Of a stretch of 64,000 nucleotides of DNA, positions 41,535-52,349 are shown piece by piece. Source of the stretch: Dactylorhiza incarnata (lineage: Eukaryota; Streptophyta; Magnoliopsida; Asparagales; Orchidaceae); the NCBI GenBank assembly GCA_033032865.1, contig JAWHQI010000005.1:4984001-5048000 (forward strand). Direction: 5' to 3'. Positions within the stretch are counted from its first letter, which is position 1; each line of letters starts with the position of its first letter. The position numbers were made by a program, and so were the translations under genes. The notes under the pieces were generated by a model that saw only the letters and a program-made list of their open reading frames with translations, was not told the origin of the DNA and ran no database searches.

Positions 41535-42800
41535 TATTGGAGCATGTGTTTCGCACTCCTCCGGTTTGATAATAACAAAGTCCCGTTTGTATTTGATTCT
41601 ATTTTTATTAATGGTGTGCAGGTAACAGGTATGAGATGTTCACATTTCTGCTGGAGCTAAATTTGAATGTAGGAAAATTTCACTGTCGGAAAATTCCGAC
41701 AGCTGATGTCGCCCAGGCGACAGCAGAGAAGTTACAACTACTTCCCTCCACGGCAGCACGACGAAAAGCAGTTTTGAGCTGTCGGAAATCCGACAGCGAT
41801 GTCGCCCAGGAGACAGCTCGGAGGTTTCAACAACTGCCCACGACACCACCACGACCGGCAGTTTTGCGCTGTCGGAATTCCGACATCGATGTCGCCCAGG
41901 CGACAGCTCGGCGGTTACAGCAACTGCCCGCACGACGGCACTCCAGCGGCAGTTTAGCGCTGTCGGAAAATTCCGACAGTCGATGTCGCCTACGCGACAG
42001 CGATTTTCTATAAATTGACTCCTTGTGTTCGTGCATTCTATGAATTAAAATTTCCAAGTCCCTTCCTGAGTGCATACGAACCAGAGAGCTCTAGAACCTC
42101 TTCAACTCCCATTTGTGCAAAGAAGGATTGAAGATTGAAGACGAGATCGGGCGCGCTTCTACATCAACAATCATCTCGAGGCTTCAACCATCCATTGAGA
42201 GATCTGAATTTCTAGGGAGTTGTTCTTTTCATATTGTATTTTCATTTACACACATTTCATTTTGTATCGGTAGAGAAATCGTCGTTTTGCGTGCGACGTC
42301 TAAGTCCTTGCGTGGCTTAAGGGAAAATCGCTTCCTTGTGTGGAGCATCCAAGTCCTTACGTGGCTTGGTGGGAAATCGTGGCCTTGTGTGCTACGTCTA
42401 GATCTTGGAAAGATCTAGTGGATAGGCTTGGGCTTGGTCTTGGGAGAGACAAGTGATAGCCTTCCGATCCTTGGGAGAAGGATTGGTAAACCAAAATTAT
42501 TGTATTTTTTATTATCATAATTGTGCCTTGATCTTAAGCATTGTTAAGATCATTTTTTTATTGTATGCAAATTTCATGATAAATATAATTATGCTCTTTT
42601 CACTAATTGCAAATTTGTTTGCTTAAATCTTTATCTTAGAAATTTGTGTTTGGTTTAATACAAAAATTGCATTGGTTTAAAATTATTTATAAGTAACTTT
42701 TTAGAAAAGAAAAATCTGTTTAAAAATTATTAAGTAAAAATTTATATTTTTAAACACACCCTTATTCACCCCCCCTCTAAGGGCGTCACACGATCCAACA
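41535..42800 (+). repeat. 3' LTR of element E
   Basis: It starts TATTGGAGCATG (first dinucleotide TA instead of TG) and ends GATCCAACA before GGTGC. It is 50 bp longer than the 5' copy because it keeps the complete fourth palindrome module and the TATA box. Confidence 0.9.
41683..42015 (+). promoter_or_regulatory. Paired-palindrome promoter of the 3' LTR of element E
   Basis: Four modules: 41683-41702 with 41707-41722, 41779-41796 with 41800-41815, 41869-41886 with 41890-41905, 41960-41979 with 41984-41999. TATAAAT at 42009-42015 follows the last. Copy two has one mismatch (AGGAGACA), and copy four has TA instead of CA at its centre. Confidence 0.85.
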
Positions 42801-42805
42801 GGTGC

Positions 42806-42870
42806 CACCACAAAACGGCGGTTCTGGGCATAAGACCCAGGTTACAAAAAGAAAAAAAAAAGGTCTTACA
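42806..42870 (+). repeat. 3' LTR of element D, last 65 bp
   Basis: It matches 15613-15677 and ends GGTCTTACA, followed by the target duplication GAATT. Confidence 0.85.
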
Positions 42871-43089
42871 GAATTAACATCATAGTTCGTAGATTGTCAA
42901 AGAAAAAAAAAAGAAATTATTACATGGTTCGCAAGGCGGGTGCGAGCGCGAGAAGGATCAATATTGGATCCTCCTCCATCGGCCTCCTCCTCTTACCCCC
43001 GAGCTCAGTGGTATGTGCGAATAATGATATGCGCGGACCGCGTGGAGATCACGTTGTAGCAGGAGGGCTTGGTCCTCCGCCCACTAGAG

Positions 43090-44215
43090 GTGCACCCTGG
43101 GAGAACTGACCTCACGATGGGCGTCCATCTACAACTCAATGAGAAGTCTCGCTAGCTCATCATCAATCATGGCGAACCACTCCTCATAGGTCACTCTGTC
43201 CTCTCGGGCCTTGTTGTACAGGTCCCGCATCATGTGCCCATACTTCTAGAGAACCTCGGTTGTCCGCCTCTTCTTCACTTCGGGGTCCCGGGGATCACAG
43301 AGGAAGTCTGCAATCTTGTCTGGAGAGGGCGGGGTCGACATCTCCTCCTCTCCAAGGTCCAGCTCAGAGGAGGACTCCTGGACACATGAGAGAAGAAAGT
43401 TAGCGAAGAAAGCGAGACACAATCTATCGATAATAATTGACTAACTTGACGGGGCCATGGTCGCTTTACCAGGGCGCTGGTGGGAGGAACTCGGTTGCCC
43501 CTGGAAGGCCTCTGTGCAGGTCATCGTGATGAACTTCCCCAGGCCCGGGGGCGGGGAACGTTGCTCGCGACCCGGATGTCGGCGGGAAGTGAGCTGCCAG
43601 GGCTTTTATGGGCCCAATGACTAAACCAAGGGATGGAGATGGTCACGTCTGGTGGGGGAAACACTCTCAGTGGGGGATGCACTCCTGGTGGGGGCTGCGA
43701 TCCCAGTGGGGGCTACAAACCCAGTGGAGTGGTGCTCCTCCTGGGCATCGCAAGGAGGGTCTCTGTAGGGAACACGAAGAAGTCATTTGAGGAATTCATG
43801 AGAAGGATAATACTAGAATCTCACCAGGTCACGACGAAGGGCACATATTGATGACGTCCACATTGGCGGTCACCAAGTGGTTTCTCCCAGGAGAGGGGAG
43901 GCGAGCACCATCCAGGGTCTCGCTCGCAATGGCTCCCGCCAGGGACGCGCTCTGAAAAAAGATACGTTAGCTCAAAAATATGGGGTAATGATCTGCGAAT
44001 CCAAGTACCTGTTCAGCGGGCGCGAGGTCGAGCAACGGGTCCATGAGTGAGGACCCATCCTCCTCGAGGTGTTGTTTCACCGTCTTCGCCTTATTCAATT
44101 TGGGGAGGGGCGGAGGGGTCCGCCGTGCGGCCCAAGGGGCGCGCCTGGACATGACAAAGTGCTCCTTCTCCCGGGATGCTTCCAGACGTGCTCGGGCTTC
44201 TTCCGAGAGAGGCAT
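43090..44215 (-). pseudogene. Antisense gene 1 of Tat element C (spliced, decayed)
   Basis: ATG 44215 opens a 69-codon exon (M-P-L-S-E-E-A-R-A-R) ending at CAG|GTACTT (44009). A 57-nt intron ends TTTTTTCAG at 43952, and the next exon continues in frame (S-A-S-L-A-G-A-I-A-S-E) to a TGA near 43840. Likely later exons begin after TTCCCTACAG (near 43765; Pro/Thr repeats from an 18-bp unit) and after TGTGTCCAG at 43378, where an acidic then helical segment (M-M-R-D-L-Y-N-K-A-R-E-D) runs to about 43100 with two stops. I do not recognise the protein. In intact form it would lie between the LTR and antisense gene 2. Confidence 0.55.
43640..43735 (-). repeat. 18-bp tandem repeat in antisense gene 1
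   Basis: About four units of the type GGTGGGGGNTGCNATCCCAG occur; on the minus strand they give a six-residue repeat ending A-P-T or S-P-T. Confidence 0.55.
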
Positions 44216-44289
44216 TTTTTGTGAGTACAGTAGCGAGTAGTGGAGGAAAATGAAGAAAGAAAGGGTCACCCATCACCCAAAGATGTTGG

Positions 44290-44298
44290 TATTTATAG
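44290..44298 (-). promoter_or_regulatory. TATA box of antisense gene 1
   Basis: The minus strand reads GTGCTATAAATACC about 75 nt upstream of ATG 44215. A perfect 9-bp inverted repeat (CTTTGCGAG..CTCGCAAAG, about 44372-44400) lies further upstream. Confidence 0.6.
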
Positions 44299-44410
44299 CA
44301 CTGGGGATGGGGCCCACCAAAGATTCCTGCCAGCTCAGCAACCATCCAGCGAACACGGAGGGTTGGATATTTCTTTGCGAGCTTAGGTTAATCTCGCAAA
44401 GAGAGGGGAT

Positions 44411-45181
44411 TGTGTATAACCCAGTGTTTGCCATGGGGGTAAAAAGGGAAATCGACTATAGGTGGGTCCAAGAGTACTCGCCAAATCGCGGCGAGCATTC
44501 GACCAAGGCAAGGTGAGGCAGACCAGGGAGTCCCACTCGCGAGTAGCATACGACGATGACAAGGCATGTTATAAGAACCGCTCTGGGGTTCATTTGGCTA
44601 GAGCAAGTCGAGTGAGGTCTCACAATACCAGCCTGGCGAGGCGAATGGGGGCTCTCCCCCACTCGTGAGAGGAGATCTCGCGAGCCCAACTCGCAGGGAG
44701 ACTGGTGAGTGATGCTTTCACGGGCCACTCGCCTAGTAGGGGTCTACAAGTGAATTTACCCTGATACCCTTGGTGGGCTGCCGATAGCTCTCCAGAACAA
44801 CGGAGTTTGGCTGTTAGCAGACCAATTTGGGGTGCGTATATCAAAACCAAAAGGCTGAGTTGCGCTATTAGCAAATCAGTATTGAAAAGCTATAAATAGA
44901 CCCTGAAGGGCAACTCTGCAGAGCATTCCAGATCTTTTGCTTCTTCTTAGGACGCCTTTGGTTAGCTCCTTCATCTCTCCAAGGTGCCCAACTTCAGTTT
45001 TGGCTTAGGAGGGGAAGCGCTCTAAATATCTTCCGGGTGTGTGGTGGTACCTCCGCACTGTGGCCAAGGGCCAGTTCTTATCTCTAAGTCTTTGTTCAGG
45101 TTCCTCTGTGGGATTAGTAAGTGCTAGTTGCCCCCTTTTAGGGGTCCGAACTCCTCGTTGGGCCGATTCTCAGTTCCAACA
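44411..45181 (+). repeat. 3' LTR of Tat element C
   Basis: It starts TGTGTATAACCC after a polypurine tract and ends GTTCCAACA. It shares blocks, in opposite orientation, with the LTRs of element H (for example GGGGAAGCGCTCTAA and CTTCCGGGTGTGTGGTGG near 45010-45050). TATAAATA is at 44891-44898. The upstream part is rich in CTCGC and GCGAG palindromes. No second copy is in the window, so the ends are approximate. Confidence 0.7.
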
Positions 45182-46385
45182 CAACTTCTTCTATTTGTGC
45201 TCATCTTATACCCATTTGGGAGTACTACCTCCTATTTATCCTTTTGCTAAAGTAGTCGGCACTCTGATATGCACCATAAAGTCCTTGGACAGAAAGGAGT
45301 GCGATGCTCTAGTGTCAATGAGAGGTCTCACCAGATAGTTAAATATTAAGACAAAGCCCAATTGTAAATATGTTATCACATATTAGGAATAAATTATTTT
45401 AAGATACGGAGATAACTAATAACTCATACCTTTCATGAATTCACTTTGCTGAATGACCTTATGTTGGCCAAGGGAATAAACTTTCGGCTGGGTCATTGAA
45501 TATTAGGAAGCGGTCCACTGCTTTCTCTTTACCATGATACCCTCGGCTCTCTATCTTTGGAGGGCCGCTCCAACATGCACAGTCATGTCTCCCAAAACAA
45601 CAAAGGGGGTTGCTTCCGCAAATTTAGATTTCTTCTTATGTCTCTTGAATGCGGACTTCATCTGAGAGGTTTGCGCCTTAAAATATGACTTCCTAGTATT
45701 GAAGCTCTTCTTGATCTGGACTCTATGCATGTCCATTTCCAGAGATCTGACAGTTTGCACTAGGACGTGAAAACCTAACATCATTGGATCCACAAGTAAC
45801 AACCTTAAGTCATCCCATAGCCCTTCAAAAAGTTTGTTGGTTTTAGTTTCCTCATTCACTAACATTGTGCCTGCTTAGCGACCAAGCTTGGTGAACTCAT
45901 GCAGGTACACATCTACCGAGTGATCTCCTTGAGTCAGATATATGAATTGGTTTTGCAATTGGATGCGTTGGGCAGATGGCATATATCTTCAAAAGAACAA
46001 CTCCAAGAAGTTGCCCATCATGATTTTGGTAAGTTCTCGCCCACCATACCTATGCTATGCCTCTTCTACCCACTAATGCCTTGCCTCCCCCCATTCAACA
46101 TGAAGGTAGTCAATGTGGCCTTCTTCAGTTTTACAGTGTCTATTGCCATCAGGGTTTTCTTTACCCATGATAAATTGTCCTCCCCTTCCCCTAGGGATTC
46201 ACCCATGATAAATTGCTGGAAGTTGATGCGGCTACGACAAGAATATTGATGTTGTCAAGTAACAATAAAGCGGGAAGTTACCCCCAGAGTATCGATCTCA
46301 CATGGAATATGGCTGTGTGGAGTTCTCTTATGAGAAAGACTTGAGATTGAAGTCTTTAGTCCGTGTTTTAACGGGGGGAGCGGGG
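45182..46385 (-). mobile_element. Old Ty3/gypsy remnant, left part
   Basis: It contains a worn gag on the minus strand (45551-46120). The part at 46240-46310 (AAGTTACCCCC..GTATCGATCTCACA) resembles text common near the LTR/leader of plant gypsy elements. Element G interrupts it at 46386. The stretch 45182-45550 shows no gene. Confidence 0.5.
45551..46120 (-). pseudogene. gag: gag fragment of the old Ty3/gypsy remnant
   Basis: Reading the minus strand from about 46080, I see M-M-G-N-F-L-E-L-F-F, R-Y-M-P-S-A-Q-R, F-I-Y-L-T-Q-G-D-H-S-V-D-V-Y and then K-L-F-E-G-L-W-D-D-L-R-L-L. These follow the order of the retrotransposon gag domain (PF03732 type): F..Y.P, L.QG..SV..Y..EF, F..GL...LR. A basic tail follows. 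Stops and the lack of a zinc knuckle mark it as a fragment. Confidence 0.65.
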
Positions 46386-47579
46386 CGTTGGATCGGTAGG
46401 CACCCTTAGAGGGGGGAGGGGTGAATATGGGTTTTAAAAACTTATATTATATTTTAAAATACTTGAAAGGTTAGGAGATTAAAATAGTGATTTAGAATGA
46501 AGATATAAATTGTTTTATAATGAAAGAGTAAGAAATAATCAATTTAGAGAAATGAAGAGTAAATCAATTTCATTACAAAAAGAGACGTGATTATTATTGA
46601 TAAAAATTGATTACAAAACTAGATTTCTATGCCGCTAGAAATCAAAGGAGAATAACTGAAAATCCCTTTTTGTTTTCTATTCTGACTCATATCCCCACGA
46701 ACCGATGGATTTAGCCTATCCTTCCCCAGATACGGCCTCAAGTCGCTCTAGCCAATCCTTCCCCGGATATGGCCTCGAGCACCCCCAGAACTAACCTAGA
46801 TCTAGTCACCAACACGAGGCGAATTTCAGCCCTAAGTCCTACCCAGACCTAGTCGCCAACATGAGGTGAATTTACTAAACGATATAAAAGAGATGAAATA
46901 AATAACAATAATATAAAAACTCCTTATATGGATCTCTTGGAGAAGTAGACGAAATCCCTGATGGATCGTGTAGATGCGGCCGTTAGTCACGGTGATGAAG
47001 CGTGTTGAAATCTTCTCCAATGATCTCCTTAAGCCTTCATGGATTTGTGGGAGTATCTCTCTGAATCTTCATCTCTATGCTGTGGCACGAAGCTCTGCAA
47101 TTTACTATCTTAAGAGGATAAATAAGATGGATCCAAGGGTTCCTTTTTATAGCCTTGGAGCTAGCGCCTGCGCTATCACTATCGTCGGCGCTATCCTAGA
47201 TTAGGAAATATTCTCTGCGTGAGAATCCTTCATTTTAAGCAAGCCGTACGCCTTCCTCTATTGCATTGCGCTATCGCCTGCGCTAGTAGATACCGCCTGT
47301 GCTAGGTGCTATCAGTTGCGTTAGATGTTATCGCCTGGCGCTATCTCCTTCTATATCTGCCTCTTGAAATTGCTCTAATTAGAGCTAGCGCCTGCGCCAG
47401 GTGCTACCGTCGGCGCTAGTGAACATGTTGGAATTTTGGCTTCAAACTTTGGGGCAACCTTCATATATTATCCTTGAGTCATATGGCTTTGTTTCCCGCA
47501 CACTTAAACACACAAGATCAAATACACATAGGATTTGTTATTCTCAAACCAAGGAGATGCGGAAGACCATGTTCCAACA
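46386..47579 (-). repeat. 3' LTR of element G
   Basis: On the minus strand it runs TGTTGGAACATGG to CCGATCCAACG. The minus-strand TATA box (GGCTATAAAAAGG) is at about 47141-47154, and the GCGCT-type repeats upstream of it at 47158-47420. Confidence 0.88.
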
Positions 47580-50500
47580 AACTCCCCCTTTTGATAATAA
47601 CAAATCCATTAATGATAAATCAGAGCATTAATATATAAGCATGATGAAACCTACTTGTGTGAGTGTGAGAGTGATGACTTAGGATAATTGTTGATTTTAG
47701 TATTTAGAATTGCTCCCCCTAAATACATGCTCCCCCTATGTGAATGCTCCTTTATATATAAGCTATCATCTTAAGACTTAAATCATGTTGGTTTTTCCAT
47801 TTGATAGCGATTATTATTTATCATGTTAGTTCTCCCTCTTTTGTTATTAGCAAAAGTGGGTAAGGAAGCAATATACATACAAAAGGATTTTTGATTAAAA
47901 AAATAAGACATGATCGAGCTTTATAGAGGAAATGAAATGATAAGGAGTTTTATGCATAATAAGGTAATGATTTCCAAGTAACCAATCTACCTAGATAATA
48001 TGTCTACACCCTAGCCCCGTACAAAGTGGCAGATGGTCATGAGGAGCTGCAAACATGCCGTAGGTTGGGGTGTTAGTCTCATATTCAAACACTAGAAGAT
48101 ACTCAACCTAGCACTCTTTCCCCCCCAGTGCCTCGCAAGGCCCCACTGGAACTCTCCCCGGTTAAGGACAAGACATGACTTAGAGATTAGGTTATCTAAT
48201 GTATACAATCCTACACCCCCGCTATGGTGAGATATGTAATCATGGGATAATAATCATTGTAAACATTAGCATTTGAATCTAATGATTAGTTCATAGCCTA
48301 TGTGTTTATATTTTTATTTGAATTTTTACAGAAAAGCTCACATAGCTAATTTGAAATCCATTAATAAATCAGAGTTTTAGCATTGAGGAAGACTTAACAT
48401 TTTGGAATAAATAAGAACATCCTTTTAGCAATTAGGAACTCAAAACACAATTTGATTTGAAATTCAAGAAGATGTTTTTATAAGCAATATTTCACTTGTT
48501 GGAGGAGTGTTTAGCATAACTTTTTTATAGAAATAGATCAGAGTTTGTAGCATAAAAATGATATTCGTGTTAGACCAACCAATATAAATTCTACCAAGCA
48601 AGTCTACCATTTGTTAAAAAAGGAATTTTTAGATTTAAGACTTTGATATAAGCATGAAAGCGCAAGCTAAAAAATATATGGTGATAATGCGGAAGACTTA
48701 TAGAAATACAAGAAACATCTTTGTATTCAAGATTATTCATTAGAAAAATAGGAGTAAAATTCAAAAGCAGAAGATGTGTTGGAGTTCAAAATATTAAGAG
48801 TTATAGCATAATATTTGAAAGATTTAAAATAAGATAATTAGAGTCTTTATAATAAGAGAAAAGGCTATAAAATTGTTTATAAAAAAACATCTTTTTGGAA
48901 GTCTTAAAGATCATAATAGAAATAAGAGATGTTATGCAATAAAGGTGATGTTGTTTGGATAAAACTAATCTTATATAAACATCCAAGTTTATGATAATAT
49001 TAAAAAAAATTCATAACTAAGTAAGGTTTTTAGTAAAGTTTTCATGGCAATAGGAAAGGTGTTATATCTTTCAAAAAAAAACTATTAAGGCAAGCATGAT
49101 TGCACATATTCTAGAAGATAGTAACTACACTATTATTAATTTTCATTTCAAGTTAGGAAAACATTGTAGAGATCAGACATTGCAATCTAGTGCTTTTACT
49201 AAAGATTTCTAGAGAATTTATGTACAAAAGCATTTGAGTCCAATTCTCATGAGTAGAAGCTTTATGAGAGATAATGATGTGTATAGAAGGTGTTTTGATA
49301 AAAGTATACAAGTGATATAATCCAAAACATATGACTTATATAATGAAGTAGAAACATTATTAAGCATGTAATCTCTTTAACTACTTCTACACATCAATTC
49401 TAGATTTGATACAAAGCACAATAAAAGGTACAACTACCAATGTGCTTTGCCCATAAAATGCTCATTAAGACTTATCAGGGAGCAAAGAAGTGCTTGGGGG
49501 ATCTCATATTTTATTTTCAATACGAGTTATTTGAGATCCGGTGTACAAAATAGAAGTGTATGAAAGTAGTTTACACAAGACACTTTACAATTCTTTCCAA
49601 GGGGCTCAACCTCACAATGCTTATGAAGGCTTATCAGGAGGTTCAAGTAGTGCTTGGTGGAATTATCTTTGTCATTTTATTTTTGTTTTTGAGCAAGGCA
49701 AAGTTCTCCGAATTCACTTATTTTTGCAAACACTTATAATTTTGTAATTTCACTTCTATATGTGCAACAAAGTTTTGAATAATGTATAGGTAATAGAGAT
49801 AGACATCTTAATATTGTAAGCTACTACACTACACAATCATGTAGGGTTAAAAATTATAGGTACAAGTAGTCTATCAAAAAGTGTGAGTGTAAAAACATCA
49901 TTATCTAACATAACACATTACTCATACTTAGAGGCATACAAGTGCAATCCTACACAATTCACTATAGACTTTTTCTTTGCACATAACAAGATTAAAATCA
50001 AAGCATGACAAGCCAAAACAATGTTTAGAGAACTTGAGATTTAAAATTAAACATTTTTAGGCAAATCTAAAAGAACATGCTTTGTCATTTTTCCCAAAGT
50101 AATGAAACATCGAAATCTTGTTATTTTTTTTAAAACTTTGCAGAAACAAATACAAATAAGTAAAGACATATTTTTTTTGCATTTTAGTATTTTTAAAATT
50201 TGTATTTGATTTTTTAAACATCATACAATGGAATTAAGATAAAGATAGATAGTACATATAAAAGAAAATATTTATATTGATTTTTAAAAATTTTAAAAGC
50301 TCAGAAAATTTGAAACTTGAGCTAGCGCGGCAAACAGTACACTATTTTTCAATATTTTGGAAATTCTGATTATTGATCTTGATTAAGTATCCCAAGAGTA
50401 GTTTCATGCAGAAATTTCAGAATTTTTGGAGATGTCTAAATAGTGCAAATTTGCATGAAACGTTAGCGATTTCTTATATGACTTGACAACGCATGATATA

Positions 50501-51062
50501 TATTTTCTTATATCTTCATTTTGATTTTCCCTAAGGCATATATTTATCAATATGATGTAAGTTGAAAATGATAGGAAATGTAAGCACAAGATATCAGTTC
50601 GAATAGGCCAAATAAACATGATTTGAATGTTTAGTACGAGATGATGTTTTTGCAAAGAGTAACATGGATATGCCCTAGATAAGAATATATAAAACCTAAC
50701 ATAGATACTAATATTCTTTAGGTGTCAATGTTTTGAGATTAATGCTATGCCAATGCATGATAGTGTTTCAATTTATAGACCTAGAATGAAATGAAGATTC
50801 AATTTGATTTGATCTTATTGATATCAAGATGATTCTAAGGTCTAAACTTGAAATAAATCACAATACACACATAATACACCAACCATGTTATGTAATTATA
50901 ATATCAATTGTCATCATATAATTCACAAAATAAATATATTGATAATTGGGCTTTCTTTTAGCTCTCGATCTTTCTTTTAAATCATGTTATTTCTCTAATT
51001 TTGTTAATGAAAGCTAAAAAGCTTAATAGCATAATAACTTGATTTAATTTGAAATATCTTAT
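47580..51062. other. AT-rich 3' region of element G
   Basis: No credible gene: frames are short and biased to Phe, Ile and Lys. Polypurine-like copies (reverse complement of GCTCCCCCTAAATACATG) are at about 47710-47750. A segment at 49450-49640 matches element E near 40690-40830 and is itself present twice (around 49450-49500 and 49590-49660). Confidence 0.6.
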
Positions 51063-52272
51063 TGTTGAAACAAATAACTTGGTCACTCGAGGATTTCAGG
51101 CCCTCAACACGTTGGGGGGCGACCAACACTTACTCCTCCCAAGGGAGAGCTCTAGGCTAAGAGGCTAAGGAACTAGAAATGAGACCAAGGGCTTAGCGAG
51201 GAGGTCCCACCACACACCCGGAAGATCTTAGAGCGCTTCCCCTCCCAAGCCAATGCTAAGCTTGGGCACCTTTGGAGGCTCTCTCCACCCACCAAAGAAA
51301 CATGGGGAGAGAGTCGCCAAAAGAGAAGTCCCTCCAAATGGTGCCCCCTTGATCCTATTTATAGGATTTTGAACTTGGTCTGCCAATAGCCACAATCTGG
51401 CCTACGAGATTACAAAAATACCCTCGGATTTGGCCTGCAAATAGCCAAATCCCGCTGTTCTACGACGCTAAACGCAAACCGAACCTCCCTACTGGAGCTG
51501 GGGCGAGGGGAGGCAGGCCTCCCCCTTGCTCGCTTCCTCACTGGGCTGGGCGAGCCGGGGGGTCGCCCCTCCTGGGCTCGCCCCCTGCTGGGGCGGGGGC
51601 GAGAGGGGGCTGGCGCCTCCTACTTTCTCCCCCTTACAAGGGGTGGGGGCGAGAGGGGCGGGGCGCCTCCTCCTCTCACCCCCCTTATAAGGGGCGGGGG
51701 AGTGAGGGGCTGGGCGCCTCCTCCTCTCGCCCCCCTTACAAGTGGCTGGGGCGAGAGGGGATGGGAGCCTCCTCCTCTCACCCCATTACAAGTGGCGGGG
51801 GCGAGAGGGAATGGGAGCCTCCTCCTCTCACCCACCTAATGGGGAGGGGGCGAGACTAGGAGGACGCCCGCCTCGAGTCTCGCCCCCCTTGTTGGGGTGG
51901 GGGCGAGACCAGGAGGCCGCCTGCCTCGGGTCTCGCCCCCCTTGCTGGGGCGGGGCGAGAGGGGCCTGCGGCTCCTCCTCTCGGCCCCTAACTGGGGCGG
52001 GGAAAGAGGGGCATACTGCTCCTCCTCTCGGCCCCTAACTGGGGCGGGGCGAGATGGGCCTGCGGCTCCTCCCCTCGCCCCCTAGCTGGGGCGGGGGCGA
52101 GCCCAGGAGGCCGCACGCCTCCGACTCGCCCCTCTTACGGGCTGGGCGAGCGGGAGGCCTCCGCCTCCACTGCTCACCCCCTCCTTCTTGCCTGGGGTCA
52201 ACGCTCAAAAACTGTTGGGCCTAAAGACATTTTAGGCCCCGGGGACCCACTCGGCAAATACAGGGTTATACA
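51063..52272 (-). repeat. 3' LTR of element H
   Basis: Plus-strand ends are TGTTGAAAC and GGGTTATACA. The part 51480-52200 is an array of GC-rich inverted units of about 50 bp (GGGGCGAGAGGGG..CCTCCTCCTCTCGCCCCC), upstream in element sense of the minus-strand TATA at 51356-51363. Confidence 0.88.
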
Positions 52273-52349
52273 CAATCCCCGTTTTTTTCGAGTGAGGTAC
52301 AAGCTCAGAAAGTAAAGTCCAACCCCTCATATTCGGCGAATGGTGCTGA

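Larger units (their letters stand above)
26072..42800 (+). mobile_element. Element E: SIRE-like Ty1/copia element with an antisense gene
   Basis: The element is flanked by GGTGC at 26067-26071 and 42801-42805 and lies in the 3' LTR of element D. Order: LTR, tRNA-Met primer site, gag, pol (protease, integrase, RT, RNase H), an antisense gene, an AT-rich 3' region with repeated polypurine motifs, LTR. Element F (30952-36749) interrupts its RT. Without F it is about 10.9 kb, in the SIRE/Maximus range. Gag is open for 644 codons; pol carries at least four frameshifts and a stop. Confidence 0.9.
8858..42870 (+). mobile_element. Element D: Tekay/Del-like chromovirus with 5.5-kb LTRs
   Basis: The element runs from TGTAACTTCCC to GGTCTTACA and is flanked by GAATT at 8853-8857 and 42871-42875. 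It reads 5' LTR, tRNA-Met primer site, gag, protease, RT, RNase H, integrase, chromodomain, 3' LTR. Removing the solo LTR (10074-11345) and element E (26072-42805) leaves about 16.0 kb, of which about 11 kb is LTR. Pol has many stops and frameshifts and the LTRs differ at many sites, so this is an old copy. Confidence 0.9.
42876..45181 (+). mobile_element. Element C: Tat-like Ty3/gypsy element, right segment
   Basis: It continues from 8857 after removal of element D. It holds a second antisense gene on the minus strand, a polypurine tract (AAAGAGAGGGGAT, 44398-44410) and the 3' LTR. Confidence 0.75.

Noticed and set aside
27300..43000. Envelope-like gene on the sense strand after pol of element E
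   Set aside because: No sense frame of useful length exists between 38076 and 41535; the extra gene there is antisense.
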